Source: Sphingobacterium oryzagri
Lineage (GTDB): Bacteria > Bacteroidota > Bacteroidia > Sphingobacteriales > Sphingobacteriaceae
Assembly (NCBI RefSeq): GCF_028736175.1
Contig: NZ_CP117880.1
Span: 62,001-126,000, forward strand
Direction of reading: 5' to 3'
DNA: 64,000 bases
Shown here: positions 24,642 to 32,932 of the stretch, piece after piece
Numbering within the stretch: the stretch's first letter is position 1
Layout of the letters: every line of letters begins with the position of its first letter
Made by a program: the position numbers and the translations under genes
The notes under the pieces: model-generated
Told to the model about the DNA's origin: nothing
Database searches by the model: none
The model's input: the letters and a program-made list of their open reading frames with translations, nothing else

Positions 24642-26195
24642 TTGGTAAAGGAACTAATTATCGATTCTACTCCCGATAAAGGAGTGACTATTGCTTTACT
24701 ACAGGACAAACAGCTGGTTGAGCTGAACAAGGAAAAGGCCGATAATAATTTTGCCGTTGGTGATATTTATCTCGGTAGGATCAAAAAGATCATGCCCGGC
24801 CTTAATGCCGCTTTCGTAGATGTAGGCTACGAAAAAGATGCGTTCTTACATTATTTGGATTTAGGACCTCAGGTTCAGTCTTTACTCAAGCTGACGCGTA
24901 TCGTAAAGAATGGCAGCTATCAAGAGAAGCTGCTCAATAGTTTGAAACTTGAAAAGGATATCGATAAAGCCGGTAAAATTTCGGATATTTTAAACCGAAA
25001 TGTGCTTTTGCCAGTACAAATTGCTAAAGAACCTATCTCTACAAAGGGGCCCAGACTTAGTTCTGACCTTTCTATTGCAGGTAGATTTGTTGTATTGGTT
25101 CCGTTTTCAAGTACGGTTTCCATATCCAAGAGAATTAAAGGTAATGCCGAACGTTCACGACTGAAAAAGATTGTAGAAAGTATTAAACCTGCAAACTTTG
25201 GCGTCATCATACGAACGGTATCAGAAGGGAAAGGCGTTGATGAAATGCAAAAAGACCTTTTGGACCTCATCTCGAAATGGGAACTTTTTACCAAACGCCT
25301 TAAAACTGTTGAACCTTCCCACAAAGTACTCGGTGAGATGGATAGAGCTTCTACCATTCTGCGGGATATTTTAACGGATGAGTTTGCCCATATCCATGTC
25401 AATGATTTAGCCTTATTTGATGAGGTAAAATCGTATGTGCAGGAGATTTCTCCAGATCTGGAGAAGATAGTCAAACTTTATAAACATAAAGAGCCTATTT
25501 TCGACCATTTCGGTGTGGAAAGACAAATTAAGGCTTCTTTCGGCAAAACGGTGAACTTGCAAGGTGGTGCTTATCTCGTGATCGAGCATACTGAAGCGCT
25601 CCACGTGGTGGATGTGAATAGTGGTAACCGCATTGCTAGTAAAGAGAATCAAGAAGAAAATGCGTTGCTGGTCAATAAAGAGGCCGCAAAAGAAATCGCA
25701 AGGCAATTGCGATTACGCGATATGGGAGGCATCGTGGTCATCGATTTTATTGATATGCACAAGCCTGCTAATCGTAAAGAGTTGTACAGTTATCTGAAGG
25801 AGTGCATGGCTAACGACCGTGCAAAGCATACCATCCTTCCGCCAAGCAAATTTGGTTTGGTACAGATCACAAGACAACGCGTTAGACCGGAAATGAGTGT
25901 CGTGACAAGTGAAAAATGTCCGGCTTGTGAAGGTACTGGCGAAATCCGCTCAAGCATTGTATTGCTTGATGACATCGAAAACAATTTGAGTTTTATCTTA
26001 CAAGAGCAAAACGAAAAAGGCGTGACACTCGCTGTGCACCCTTACATAGGCGCCTACATTACGTCGGGTTTGTTCTCAAGAAGAGTCAAATGGTTTTTCA
26101 AATACGGCAAGTGGATTAAAATTAAGACCGTATCATCTTATTATCTGACGCAGTTTCGATTCTTCAATAGTAAAGAAGAAGAAATTAAGTTATAA
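24642..26195 (+). CDS. rng: Rne/Rng family ribonuclease (RNase G/E)
   Basis: The 517-residue protein corresponds to the catalytic half of RNase E, as in RNase G. It has the S1-like RNA-binding domain (about 37-125, GDIYLGRIKKIMPGLNAAFVDVGY), the 5' sensor and RNase H-like parts, the DNase I-like catalytic domain with metal-binding Asp residues (HVVDVNSGN and VVIDFIDM), and the Zn-link CPAC motif near residue 427 (EKCPACEGTGEI). It processes rRNA precursors and degrades mRNA from 5'-monophosphate ends. The start codon is TTG at 24642; the resulting MVKELIIDSTPDKG is the usual N-terminus. No degradosome-scaffold C-terminal extension is present. Confidence 0.95.
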   Translation: MVKELIIDSTPDKGVTIALLQDKQLVELNKEKADNNFAVGDIYLGRIKKIMPGLNAAFVDVGYEKDAFLHYLDLGPQVQSLLKLTRIVKNGSYQEKLLNSLKLEKDIDKAGKISDILNRNVLLPVQIAKEPISTKGPRLSSDLSIAGRFVVLVPFSSTVSISKRIKGNAERSRLKKIVESIKPANFGVIIRTVSEGKGVDEMQKDLLDLISKWELFTKRLKTVEPSHKVLGEMDRASTILRDILTDEFAHIHVNDLALFDEVKSYVQEISPDLEKIVKLYKHKEPIFDHFGVERQIKASFGKTVNLQGGAYLVIEHTEALHVVDVNSGNRIASKENQEENALLVNKEAAKEIARQLRLRDMGGIVVIDFIDMHKPANRKELYSYLKECMANDRAKHTILPPSKFGLVQITRQRVRPEMSVVTSEKCPACEGTGEIRSSIVLLDDIENNLSFILQEQNEKGVTLAVHPYIGAYITSGLFSRRVKWFFKYGKWIKIKTVSSYYLTQFRFFNSKEEEIKL

Positions 26196-26205
26196 AAAGA
26201 CATTA

Positions 26206-26236
26206 AAAAAAGGATGGCCAAGTGTCATCCTTTTTT
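26206..26236. terminator. Bidirectional terminator between rng and miaA
   Basis: An 11-bp stem (26206-26216 / 26226-26236) has A-rich and T-rich outer halves, so it can end transcripts from both sides: RNase G/E on plus and miaA on minus. Confidence 0.8.
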
Positions 26237-26312
26237 CGTTTCTGCAAGTCGTAAGCCAGATGGGGCTTTCCAGGCAGCCCACGTTATCAGAAACCATAGA
26301 TATACTTACCGA

Positions 26313-27278
26313 TCAACGCTGTTTAGCGGTTAAATACGTTAAGATTTCTTCCAATCGAGCCTGCGTTTCTGTCGTTTTTAACCAATGAATGGCCACGCCA
26401 TCTTTCTCCATTTTCCGGAAGAAAGTCATTTGCCGTTTGGCATAACGGTGGATTTCTGTTTCTAGCTTAGTCGTGAAATTGCATTTACTTAGCTCGCCCA
26501 GCAGATACAGGGAGCTGTATTTATATTCTAAACCATAGTATTGCAAATCTTGATGCGTTAGTCCCCTATTTAAGAGACCTTCAACTTCTTCGAGCAGACC
26601 TTCGGCTATCCTTTCTTGCAGGCGCGCTGTGATATGCTGGCGGCGCAGGGCTACATCGGGATCCAAACCAAATAGGTGTGCATCGTAGTGTGGTCGGCTT
26701 TGACTCGGCTTAAAGCCCGCTTGAAGGGCTTCGAGAATTTCTATTGCCCGAATAAGTCGTTTATGCGAACTGTGATCGATTTGAAAGTCTGTAGGAATCT
26801 GGTATGTTTGCAATTGTGCGATAAGTTCCTGCTTTCCCTGCGGCAACAAACGTTCTCGGAGTGCCAGATCGATCGGAACCTGGATGTAAGGTTGGGAAAC
26901 AAATAACGAATGGAGATACATGCCCGTTCCGCCAACGGCTATTGCTTTCTTATCGTTGGTAATTATCTGATGGAAGGCTTCGTCAAAATCTTGTTGAAAT
27001 TGAAAAATGTCGTAACGATCTTGCGGATCGCGAATATCGATCAGATGGTGAGGGATGTTTCCATACGAGGCGAGATCTTTGCCTGTGCCAATGTCCATTC
27101 CGCGATATACCTGGCGCGAGTCTACACTGATAATTTCACCAGATATTTCTTTAGCAAGCGCAACGGCAAGGGCCGTTTTTCCGGCTGCCGTGGGCCCCAA
27201 AATGCTGTATAAAAAATCAGGTGGAAGTTTCGCTTCCACCTGACCTGTTTTTTTATGATTAGGATTGTGCGTTATCAC
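26313..27278 (-). CDS. miaA: tRNA dimethylallyltransferase MiaA
   Basis: The enzyme transfers a dimethylallyl group to N6 of A37 in tRNAs that read codons starting with U. The 321-residue protein has the P-loop GPTAAGKT at 28-35, the SVDSRQVYRGMDIGTGK motif near 50-67, HHLID, and the GGTGMYL motif near 117, all typical of MiaA. The start codon is GTG at 27278, which overlaps the TGA stop of the upstream oxidoreductase gene in the four bases GTGA; translation is probably coupled. Without this start no good alternative precedes the P-loop. The roughly 20 residues before the core are longer than average. It shares a bidirectional terminator with rng. Confidence 0.95.
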   Translation of the reverse strand: MITHNPNHKKTGQVEAKLPPDFLYSILGPTAAGKTALAVALAKEISGEIISVDSRQVYRGMDIGTGKDLASYGNIPHHLIDIRDPQDRYDIFQFQQDFDEAFHQIITNDKKAIAVGGTGMYLHSLFVSQPYIQVPIDLALRERLLPQGKQELIAQLQTYQIPTDFQIDHSSHKRLIRAIEILEALQAGFKPSQSRPHYDAHLFGLDPDVALRRQHITARLQERIAEGLLEEVEGLLNRGLTHQDLQYYGLEYKYSSLYLLGELSKCNFTTKLETEIHRYAKRQMTFFRKMEKDGVAIHWLKTTETQARLEEILTYLTAKQR

Positions 27279-28447
27279 AGCACAAATTTAGTCCATTTTT
27301 CATTGCTTTCATTACTCGCTACAACATTCTGTACGAAGGCCATCCCGCGTACACCATCTTGTACCGATGGGAAATCCAATTCCTCGGCTGTCGGCGTTCT
27401 TCCTTCGCGTTTTGCGCTCGCTGTCGCCGCAAAGTTCCGGTAAATGTTTGCAAAAGATTCGAGCAAACCTTCCGGGTGACCGGCAGGAATGCGGGTATTA
27501 TGCGTGGCAAACGAACTTAGCGTATACGGCGCCGCGTAAGCATTTCCTGTACGGTAAATTTGACGCGGTTGATCCAGCATCTTAATAATCAAATTGTTCG
27601 GATCTTCATTCGCCCATTCTAAACCGCCCTTTTCTCCGTATATACGGAGTCTTACGGCGTTCTCTTCCCCAGCAGATATCTGCGAAGCCATGAGCACACC
27701 TTTCGCTCCGTCTTCGAAACGCAATAAGACCGCTCCGTCATCGTCAAGCAAACGTCCTTCAACGAATGTCGTTAGATCGGCGCACAGCTCCGTGATGCGC
27801 AAGCCGCTTACGTATTCAGCCAAATGGGCAGCATGTGTACCAATATCGCCCATTACGAGCGACAACCCTGATTTTTTAGGATCTGCACGCCAAGCAGCAC
27901 CAGAATTTCCTTCTTTTTCGGAAAGGCGGCTTAACCAACCTTGCGGATACTCGACAACGATCTTGCGAATCTTGCCAAAATGGCCATCTTTAACCATCGC
28001 TTTGGCTTGTTTTACCATGGGATAACCTGAATACGTATGCGTTAAACAAAGCGTTCTTCCGGTTTTTTCGACGATAGCTTCCAGTTCTTTAGCCTCATCC
28101 AGCGTGACGGTCATTGGCTTTTCAACAACAACGTCAAATCCGTTTTCTAGCGCTAACTTAGCCGGGCCAAAATGCAAAAAGTTAGGCGTAACGATGGTTA
28201 AAAAGTCCATACGCTCTCCCTCTGGAAGTGCAGACTCTTTACTGATCATTTCTTCGTAATTGGCGTACACTCGATCGGGCGCAATAAATAGATCCTCTCC
28301 AGATTGTCTGGAAACTTCGGGGTCGACACTAAACGCGCCACATACCAATTCTATTTTTCCGTCCATAAAGGCTGCGATACGGTGGACAGCACCAATGAAG
28401 GCATCTTTTCCTCCGCCAACCATACCCATACGTAATTTACGTTTCAT
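27275..28447 (-). CDS. Gfo/Idh/MocA family NAD(P)-dependent oxidoreductase
   Basis: The 390-residue protein has an N-terminal Rossmann fold (MGMVGGGKDAFIGAVHR), the family signature VVEKPMT near residue 112, and a C-terminal alpha/beta domain with GDIGTHAAHLAEY (catalytic-type histidine). Family members oxidise or reduce sugars, inositols and related polyols. The specific substrate is not evident. It lacks a signal peptide or Tat motif, so it is cytoplasmic. It overlaps miaA by four bases, an odd pairing of sugar metabolism with tRNA modification that probably reflects simple co-transcription. Confidence 0.9.
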   Translation of the reverse strand: MKRKLRMGMVGGGKDAFIGAVHRIAAFMDGKIELVCGAFSVDPEVSRQSGEDLFIAPDRVYANYEEMISKESALPEGERMDFLTIVTPNFLHFGPAKLALENGFDVVVEKPMTVTLDEAKELEAIVEKTGRTLCLTHTYSGYPMVKQAKAMVKDGHFGKIRKIVVEYPQGWLSRLSEKEGNSGAAWRADPKKSGLSLVMGDIGTHAAHLAEYVSGLRITELCADLTTFVEGRLLDDDGAVLLRFEDGAKGVLMASQISAGEENAVRLRIYGEKGGLEWANEDPNNLIIKMLDQPRQIYRTGNAYAAPYTLSSFATHNTRIPAGHPEGLLESFANIYRNFAATASAKREGRTPTAEELDFPSVQDGVRGMAFVQNVVASNESNEKWTKFVL

Positions 28448-28506
28448 AAGATTGTCTTAGTTTAAGGTTTTTTCTAAGGCTAAATATACGTATCCCAAGT
28501 GGGTTT

Positions 28507-29286
28507 TCATAATGTCAGCAGCAACTTTGTACTGCCCGAGTTATAGCTTAAATAGCCATTAGGATAGTCTCTACGAAGGTTTCCCAGCGTTGCCGCGTCC
28601 TTAAAAACATGGCGCTTACCGGCCGTTATCCAGTAGGATTGTGGAGGCAAAAGTCCTTTTTCCTCAAAACCCAATGTGCGCAAATTAGAGTCTTGCGCCC
28701 AATCCCGATCGACGTAGGTCATGATATCATCGGGATGAAAATCTTGAGTAAAAGCCTTTAACAACTTGGATAGTCCACCGACTACACGGTAGCCAGACTT
28801 ATGGCAGAAGCGAAGCAACTCAAACGAGCGATAGTCTGCATGTTGGTCGCGCATGTGCCTGCCGCCACTAAACAGCGCGATGGATACCAGTTCGCCGGCG
28901 TAAAATAGTCCGTAACGATATTTTCCAGGTATGGGTGCTTGCAGGTGGTGTTCGGCGATAAAGTCTAAACTAACGCGTTTGTCGACGCGAGCAACCACCG
29001 TTTTGCGGGCGTAAATAATGATTCCGTGACCAAAGAGGCTCAACAAGCGGGCATAAATTTTTTCCGTATCGGCTAACAATACATCATAATCGATATGTAT
29101 GGCACGCAGATGTTGCTGTTCGCAGCGTTGTTTTGCATCTGGCAAGTAAATGTAGATAACCAGGTCGAGCGCTGCCGGCGTTAGTGTAACGACGTTAGCT
29201 GTCGAGGATTGGTCAAACGTTGTTTGAAGCCCCGCTGCTAGTCGATCCGCGAATTGTTTGATTATTTCGGTTTCTAGTTGTCCCAT
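28507..29286 (-). CDS. Conserved protein of unknown function, phage-endonuclease-like C-terminal region
   Basis: The 259-residue cytoplasmic protein has no signal peptide or TM helix. I do not recognise a named domain with certainty. The middle part (about 95-215) has the order RVDKRVSLDFI, KYRYGLFYAGELVSIALFS, RSFELLRFCHKSGYRVVGGLSKLL, DIMTYVDRDWAQDSNLRTLGF and PQSYWIT. This closely resembles the accessory domain of some phage homing-endonuclease-related proteins, where a GNAT-like fold has been discussed. I recall that similarity from memory and could not check it. The gene stands alone on the minus strand, divergent from peptide deformylase. A DNA- or RNA-related role is possible but unproven. 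Confidence 0.65.
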   Translation of the reverse strand: MGQLETEIIKQFADRLAAGLQTTFDQSSTANVVTLTPAALDLVIYIYLPDAKQRCEQQHLRAIHIDYDVLLADTEKIYARLLSLFGHGIIIYARKTVVARVDKRVSLDFIAEHHLQAPIPGKYRYGLFYAGELVSIALFSGGRHMRDQHADYRSFELLRFCHKSGYRVVGGLSKLLKAFTQDFHPDDIMTYVDRDWAQDSNLRTLGFEEKGLLPPQSYWITAGKRHVFKDAATLGNLRRDYPNGYLSYNSGSTKLLLTL

Positions 29287-29333
29287 CAGCAGACAAAGTT
29301 AGGAGAATCTAAATGGGTATAAATTTTTATTAA

Positions 29334-29341
29334 TACCTTTG
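29334..29341 (+). promoter_or_regulatory. -7 promoter element of peptide deformylase gene
   Basis: TACCTTTG matches TAnnTTTG exactly and ends 17 bases before the ATG at 29359. No good TTTG -33 element is visible at the expected distance, so the promoter is supported only by this half. Confidence 0.5.
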
Positions 29342-29358
29342 CGCAGAAATTAAAAAGT

Positions 29359-29946
29359 ATGAAATTACCAATAGTAGCATATGGTGATCCTGTGTTGAGG
29401 AAAAAGGCAGAAGAGATTGATGAAGATTACCCAAATCTAAAGCAAATCATTGCTGATATGTTTGAAACGATGTATGCGGCACGCGGTGTGGGCTTGGCGG
29501 CGCCGCAGGTTGGCTTACCTATTCGTTTGTTTGTGATCGACGCTTCTCCCTTTGCAGAAGATGATGAAGATGGTGAGGGCGATCCATCGCTAAAGAATTT
29601 TAAGAAGGTATTGATAAATCCCATTATCCTGGAAGAAACCGGTGAAAAATGGGGATTTAGTGAAGGTTGTCTGAGTATTCCGGATATCACCGAAGAGGTG
29701 ATGCGAGCTGAAAATGTATTGATCAACTATTTAGATGAAAATTTTGATGAGCAGGAAGTGTTGCTGAGTGGTTTGGCCGCGCGTATTGTGCAGCATGAAT
29801 ACGACCATATCGAAGGCAAGCTTTTTGTCGATAAATTAGGCCCGTTAAAAAAAGCAATGCTTAAAGGCAAACTAGATGCTATTTCCAAAGGCATGGTACG
29901 TGTAGGATATAAAATGAGATTCCCACAGCAAAAGAAGAAAAGATAG
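29359..29946 (+). CDS. def: Peptide deformylase
   Basis: The enzyme removes the formyl group from the N-terminal methionine of new proteins. The 195-residue protein shows all three motifs: GLAAPQVG (45-52), EGCLS (102-106, Cys104 metal ligand) and HEYDH (146-150, two His ligands and catalytic Glu). An acidic insertion (about 67-76, AEDDEDGEGD) lies between motifs 1 and 2, a common Bacteroidota feature. The stop codon lies inside a terminator hairpin. No methionyl-tRNA formyltransferase gene is adjacent. Confidence 0.97.
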   Translation: MKLPIVAYGDPVLRKKAEEIDEDYPNLKQIIADMFETMYAARGVGLAAPQVGLPIRLFVIDASPFAEDDEDGEGDPSLKNFKKVLINPIILEETGEKWGFSEGCLSIPDITEEVMRAENVLINYLDENFDEQEVLLSGLAARIVQHEYDHIEGKLFVDKLGPLKKAMLKGKLDAISKGMVRVGYKMRFPQQKKKR

Positions 29947-29963
29947 CCTACAAGCTATCTTTT
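29938..29963 (+). terminator. Terminator overlapping the def stop codon
   Basis: A 10-bp perfect stem (29938-29947 / 29954-29963) is followed by TTTCTTCTTTT-like pyrimidine tract. The left arm includes the last codons and stop of def. Confidence 0.75.
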
Positions 29964-30018
29964 CTTCTTTTGCTACCTTCCTCCTTCCATTTTTTAAAAG
30001 CGATCTCGTACAAGAGCG

Positions 30019-30621
30019 TTATCCACCGATTACAGGCAGCGAAAGTTTAAATTTTACGGCGACTAAACGAATACAGGAAATAATAAGGGCGGATAAGAAC
30101 GCGTTAACCGTGCTATCAACTCCAACTGCGCCCAATAGTACATATAAAATTGCGCCCGAAAGACAGGCTGTGGCATAGATTTCTTTTCTAAAGATCAGCG
30201 GCGTTTCATTCATCAGGGTGTCGCGGATTACCCCACCCATCACTGCTGAAAACATACCTAAGATGATCGCTGCAATCTCCGAACTTTCGTTTACCAATGA
30301 TTTTTGCACACCAACAATACAGAAAAATCCTATACCGATTGCATCGAAAAAGGTTAATGTACGTGCAAGTCGGTCTAGGCGATTGTTTGCGACGACCGAA
30401 ATCGTTACCCCAATTAATATGGCGATGAGATAATTGCCATCATCAACCCATACCGGCCTTAGGTTTAAAAATACATCGCGAAGCGAGCCTCCACCAATTG
30501 CGGTAACAAAGCCCGTAAAAGTAGCGCCAAATATATCAATATGTTTGCGATTAGCAGCCATTGCTCCCGAAATCGCAAAAAACATAGTTCCTAACAAGTC
30601 AATAGCATATATGATCGTCAT
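30019..30621 (-). CDS. TRIC-type (UPF0126) cation channel family membrane protein
   Basis: The protein has 200 residues from the ATG at 30621 (MTIIYAIDLLGTMFFAISGA). The frame is open upstream to a TTG at 30654, but a TAnnTTTG-type sequence at 30652-30659 makes the ATG more likely. It has two repeats of a three-helix unit, each with the family signature: GGGSLRDV in the first half and GGVIRDTLMNETP in the second. These GG-x(2)-RD motifs define UPF0126/TRIC proteins, which form homotrimeric monovalent-cation channels; bacterial physiology is unclear. The next gene on this strand upstream is the M56 protease with its own terminator, so this gene is probably monocistronic. Confidence 0.88.
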   Translation of the reverse strand: MTIIYAIDLLGTMFFAISGAMAANRKHIDIFGATFTGFVTAIGGGSLRDVFLNLRPVWVDDGNYLIAILIGVTISVVANNRLDRLARTLTFFDAIGIGFFCIVGVQKSLVNESSEIAAIILGMFSAVMGGVIRDTLMNETPLIFRKEIYATACLSGAILYVLLGAVGVDSTVNAFLSALIISCIRLVAVKFKLSLPVIGG

Positions 30622-30702
30622 CGGCGGATGGAGCTTTTTAGCAATTATACGCAAAAATATATTTTTTCAAAAAGTTGTCCAGACGATTTATGCGTAATAA
30701 TA

Positions 30703-30736
30703 ATGCCCCCAAAGGTTTCTTAACTTTTGGGGGCAT
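30703..30736 (-). terminator. Terminator of the BlaI-M56 operon
   Basis: An 11-bp stem with five consecutive G-C pairs (30703-30713 / 30726-30736), 40 bases beyond the M56 stop codon, is followed on the minus strand by the T-rich TTATTATTA. Confidence 0.75.
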
Positions 30737-30776
30737 GGCAAACAGCGTTGATTTATTTACAGTGCTGTATGATGTA

Positions 30777-32510
30777 CTAATTATCCTTTGCCTGAACCTT
30801 TTTTTCTTTCATCTGCTGTTCAACTTTCTCTTTCCATGCTGCCGAATCGTAATATTCGGCTATTTTCTTCGCGTTTTCTTCTATTTTACTTAGTTGATTC
30901 TTCCACTCAGGCGAATTATAATATGCTTCTACTTTTTTTGCGCTTTCTTCGATTGTGGCAATTTGTGCTTTCCATTCGGGTGAATCGTAGTAAGCTTCCA
31001 CCTTTCTCGCATTTTCTTCGATTTTAGCGATTTGCGCTTTCCATTCTTTTGAATTATAGTACTCTTCTACGCGCTTCGCGTTTTCCTCGATCTTAGCAAT
31101 ATGCGCTTTCCATTTTGGACTGTCGTAATAGGCTTCTGCTTGGCGAATGGATTGCTCTTCAATCTTTGCAATATGCGCTTTCCATTCTGGAGAATTATAG
31201 TATTCTTCAATTTTTTTCGCATTAGCCTCTACATTTGCAATATGTTCTTTCCACTGCGGTGTATTAAATTGCTCTTGTATACGTGCCGCATTTTTGCTCA
31301 GCTCGATGATGTGGGCCTCTGCAATTGGTGCTGCTGGAGCGGCAATTATGCATACACTGTCTTTCGTTTGGTGCACGAAGCTAGCCATCTTTGCTTTTTT
31401 GCTGCTGTCTTGTGCAACGCGCGCGGCCACAGCGGAAACAAAAACGTGTTCTTTTGAAATGGTATCGACGTTATCGATGATGTGCTGGGCGGTATCAACC
31501 GTCGCTATTTCTTTTTTATCTGCCGGCGCGATCCATGCTATCGCGACGAGCGCCAAGCTGCCTAAAGAAAGCGCAAGCAAGTGTTGTTTAACATACATAT
31601 TTTTCTTTTCCATTTTTGTAATCCGTTGAATTCTGTGTAATAGATGATAGTTTTTTCCGGTTGCGGCCATGGCATAAGCCGGAGCCGCCTGATGGCTGTT
31701 AATCTCCACCGACATTAAAGCCTGTGCATAAGCTATCGGAGAGGCAACCCATTTTACGACGATATCGTCGCAAGCGTGTTCGCGTTCTGCCGCGATATGT
31801 CTCGATAATAACCAAGTAAACGGGTTGAAAAACAGCGTGGTTTCGATAATAACTTTCAATAGATTCAACAGGTAATCGTGCCGTTTAATGTGTGCCAGCT
31901 CATGAATGAGAATAGATTCAACCTGTTTCAAATCCAAGTTGTTTACTAAGGCAACCGGGAATAATATAATGGGTTTCAAATGGCCAAGTGTTAACGGGAC
32001 AGATACTTTTTCAGATAAGAAAAATTGGATATCGCCGGGAAGGCGCAGCTTCGTTTTAATTTTTTGAAAAGATTCCTGCCATAGACTCGGGGCATCTTGG
32101 AGGCCGGTAGTCTTCAAATAGCGGAGTTTCGATAAGCTGTTCGTAAATAAAATCAATTGGACAAATAATCCGATGATGTATAAGGAGGCAAACCAAGGAA
32201 ACATCGGTTCTAAAACCTGAAGCATAGGGGTGGCCGTCTCCGTGTAAACCATATTTCCAGCAGGAATATCCGATAGTACAACAACATGGTCGGTCTGCGA
32301 AAAATCAAGGTAATGGTAAAATGTAGATAAGAAAGCGATAAAAACCGCCAGCTGCGCTGAAAATGCCATTGCATACTTTTTTCGCGCATTTAACTTCGGA
32401 AATGCCACGTAGAAAAGGCATAGCAGGCTGTAAAGCAACAGTCCCTGCCATATCGAATGGACAATGCTCCATCCTAGCGCATGTGTGATGTTTTGAAATA
32501 AACTGTTCAT
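30777..32510 (-). CDS. BlaR1-like M56 family metallopeptidase with C-terminal repeat tail
   Basis: The 577-residue integral membrane protease of the BlaR1/MecR1 type has TM helices at about 14-34, 47-65, 107-127 and 311-329, and the zinc motif HELAH at 203-207 inside the M56 domain (about 35-310). In BlaR1 a sensor domain outside the membrane triggers the protease, which then inactivates the BlaI repressor. Here there is no penicillin-binding sensor. The region after the last TM has a linker (about 330-415) and seven tandem 23-24-residue repeats of the form (N/D)SPEWKAxIAKIEENAKKVEAYY up to the C-terminus. Each should be mostly helical, so together they could form a long coiled coil or rod. 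The partner repressor gene ends three bases upstream. Signal and true substrates are unknown. Confidence 0.88.
   Translation of the reverse strand: MNSLFQNITHALGWSIVHSIWQGLLLYSLLCLFYVAFPKLNARKKYAMAFSAQLAVFIAFLSTFYHYLDFSQTDHVVVLSDIPAGNMVYTETATPMLQVLEPMFPWFASLYIIGLFVQLILFTNSLSKLRYLKTTGLQDAPSLWQESFQKIKTKLRLPGDIQFFLSEKVSVPLTLGHLKPIILFPVALVNNLDLKQVESILIHELAHIKRHDYLLNLLKVIIETTLFFNPFTWLLSRHIAAEREHACDDIVVKWVASPIAYAQALMSVEINSHQAAPAYAMAATGKNYHLLHRIQRITKMEKKNMYVKQHLLALSLGSLALVAIAWIAPADKKEIATVDTAQHIIDNVDTISKEHVFVSAVAARVAQDSSKKAKMASFVHQTKDSVCIIAAPAAPIAEAHIIELSKNAARIQEQFNTPQWKEHIANVEANAKKIEEYYNSPEWKAHIAKIEEQSIRQAEAYYDSPKWKAHIAKIEENAKRVEEYYNSKEWKAQIAKIEENARKVEAYYDSPEWKAQIATIEESAKKVEAYYNSPEWKNQLSKIEENAKKIAEYYDSAAWKEKVEQQMKEKKVQAKDN
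30780..31265 (-). repeat. Seven tandem 69-72-bp coding repeats in the M56 gene
   Basis: Protein residues 416-438, 439-462, 463-485, 486-508, 509-531, 532-554 and 555-577 align without gaps apart from one extra residue in the second. Trp at position 5, Ile/Val at 9 and 12, Glu at 13 and Tyr-Tyr at the end are nearly invariant; the last unit is degenerate. The conservation is at protein level, with many silent differences between the DNA copies. Confidence 0.9.
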
Positions 32511-32513
32511 AGC

Positions 32514-32879
32514 TTATGTGTTTTCAAGGTTTTTTAGGTAAGCTTTTATTAAATCGATTTCTTCTTTGCTGGCACGTTCATTTCCGAGCGCCTGCATAAC
32601 TAAGCGAGCAGTAGAACCATTATAGACGGCGTCAATCATCTTGTCTAAAAATTGATGCTGCGTTTGTTCTTTACTAAGCAAAGCTTTATATAAGTGTGTT
32701 TTTGCAGAGCTGTCGCGGCTCACCATTGCCTTATCATGCATAATTTGCATCAGTTTAAGCGTAGTGGTATAACCTACGTCCTTCTTATCTAATTGTTCGT
32801 GGACATTTCTTACGCTGCTCTCCCCCTTTTCCCAAAGAATCTGCAATATTTCCATTTCACTATCTGTCGGCTTCATCAT
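32514..32879 (-). CDS. BlaI/MecI/CopY family transcriptional repressor
   Basis: The 121-residue protein is the usual length for the family. The N-terminal winged-helix domain (about 1-75; PTDSEMEILQILWEKGESSVRNVHEQL, then VGYTTTLKLMQIMHDKAMV) binds operator dyads, and the C-terminal helices dimerise. It is followed after three bases by the M56 protease gene, the standard sensor-protease/repressor pair. Two identical dyads overlap the promoter and reach almost to the start codon, so autoregulation is very likely. The usual bla/mec resistance target is absent from the window; other targets should carry the same dyad. Confidence 0.93.
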   Translation of the reverse strand: MMKPTDSEMEILQILWEKGESSVRNVHEQLDKKDVGYTTTLKLMQIMHDKAMVSRDSSAKTHLYKALLSKEQTQHQFLDKMIDAVYNGSTARLVMQALGNERASKEEIDLIKAYLKNLENT

Positions 32880-32883
32880 GATC

Positions 32884-32899
32884 TACGAATTTGTTCGTA
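32884..32899. promoter_or_regulatory. Operator O1 (dyad TACGAA-N4-TTCGTA)
   Basis: The perfect dyad extends to GATCTACGAA/TTCGTAGATC (32880-32903) around the central four bases. It lies around the predicted transcription start, 5 bases from the repressor start codon. It should be bound by the BlaI-like protein. Confidence 0.8.
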
Positions 32900-32902
32900 G
32901 AT

Positions 32903-32932
32903 CAAATGTACGAAGAGTTTCGTATATTCAAA
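32903..32932 (-). promoter_or_regulatory. Promoter of the BlaI-M56 operon
   Basis: On the minus strand TTTG (32932-32929) and TACATTTG (32910-32903) are separated by 18 bases, an exact match to the Bacteroidota promoter consensus. Transcription would start near 32896, inside operator O1, leaving a leader of about 17 bases. Confidence 0.8.
32909..32924. promoter_or_regulatory. Operator O2 (dyad TACGAA-N4-TTCGTA)
   Basis: This second dyad has arms identical to O1 and the same N4 spacing, with centres 25 bases apart. It fills the spacer between the -33 and -7 elements and overlaps the -7 box by two bases, so a bound repressor would exclude RNA polymerase. Confidence 0.8.

Noticed and set aside
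28507-29286. Annotation as an acyltransferase
   Set aside because: The GNAT-like impression rests on pattern memory only; no acetyl-CoA motif is visible.
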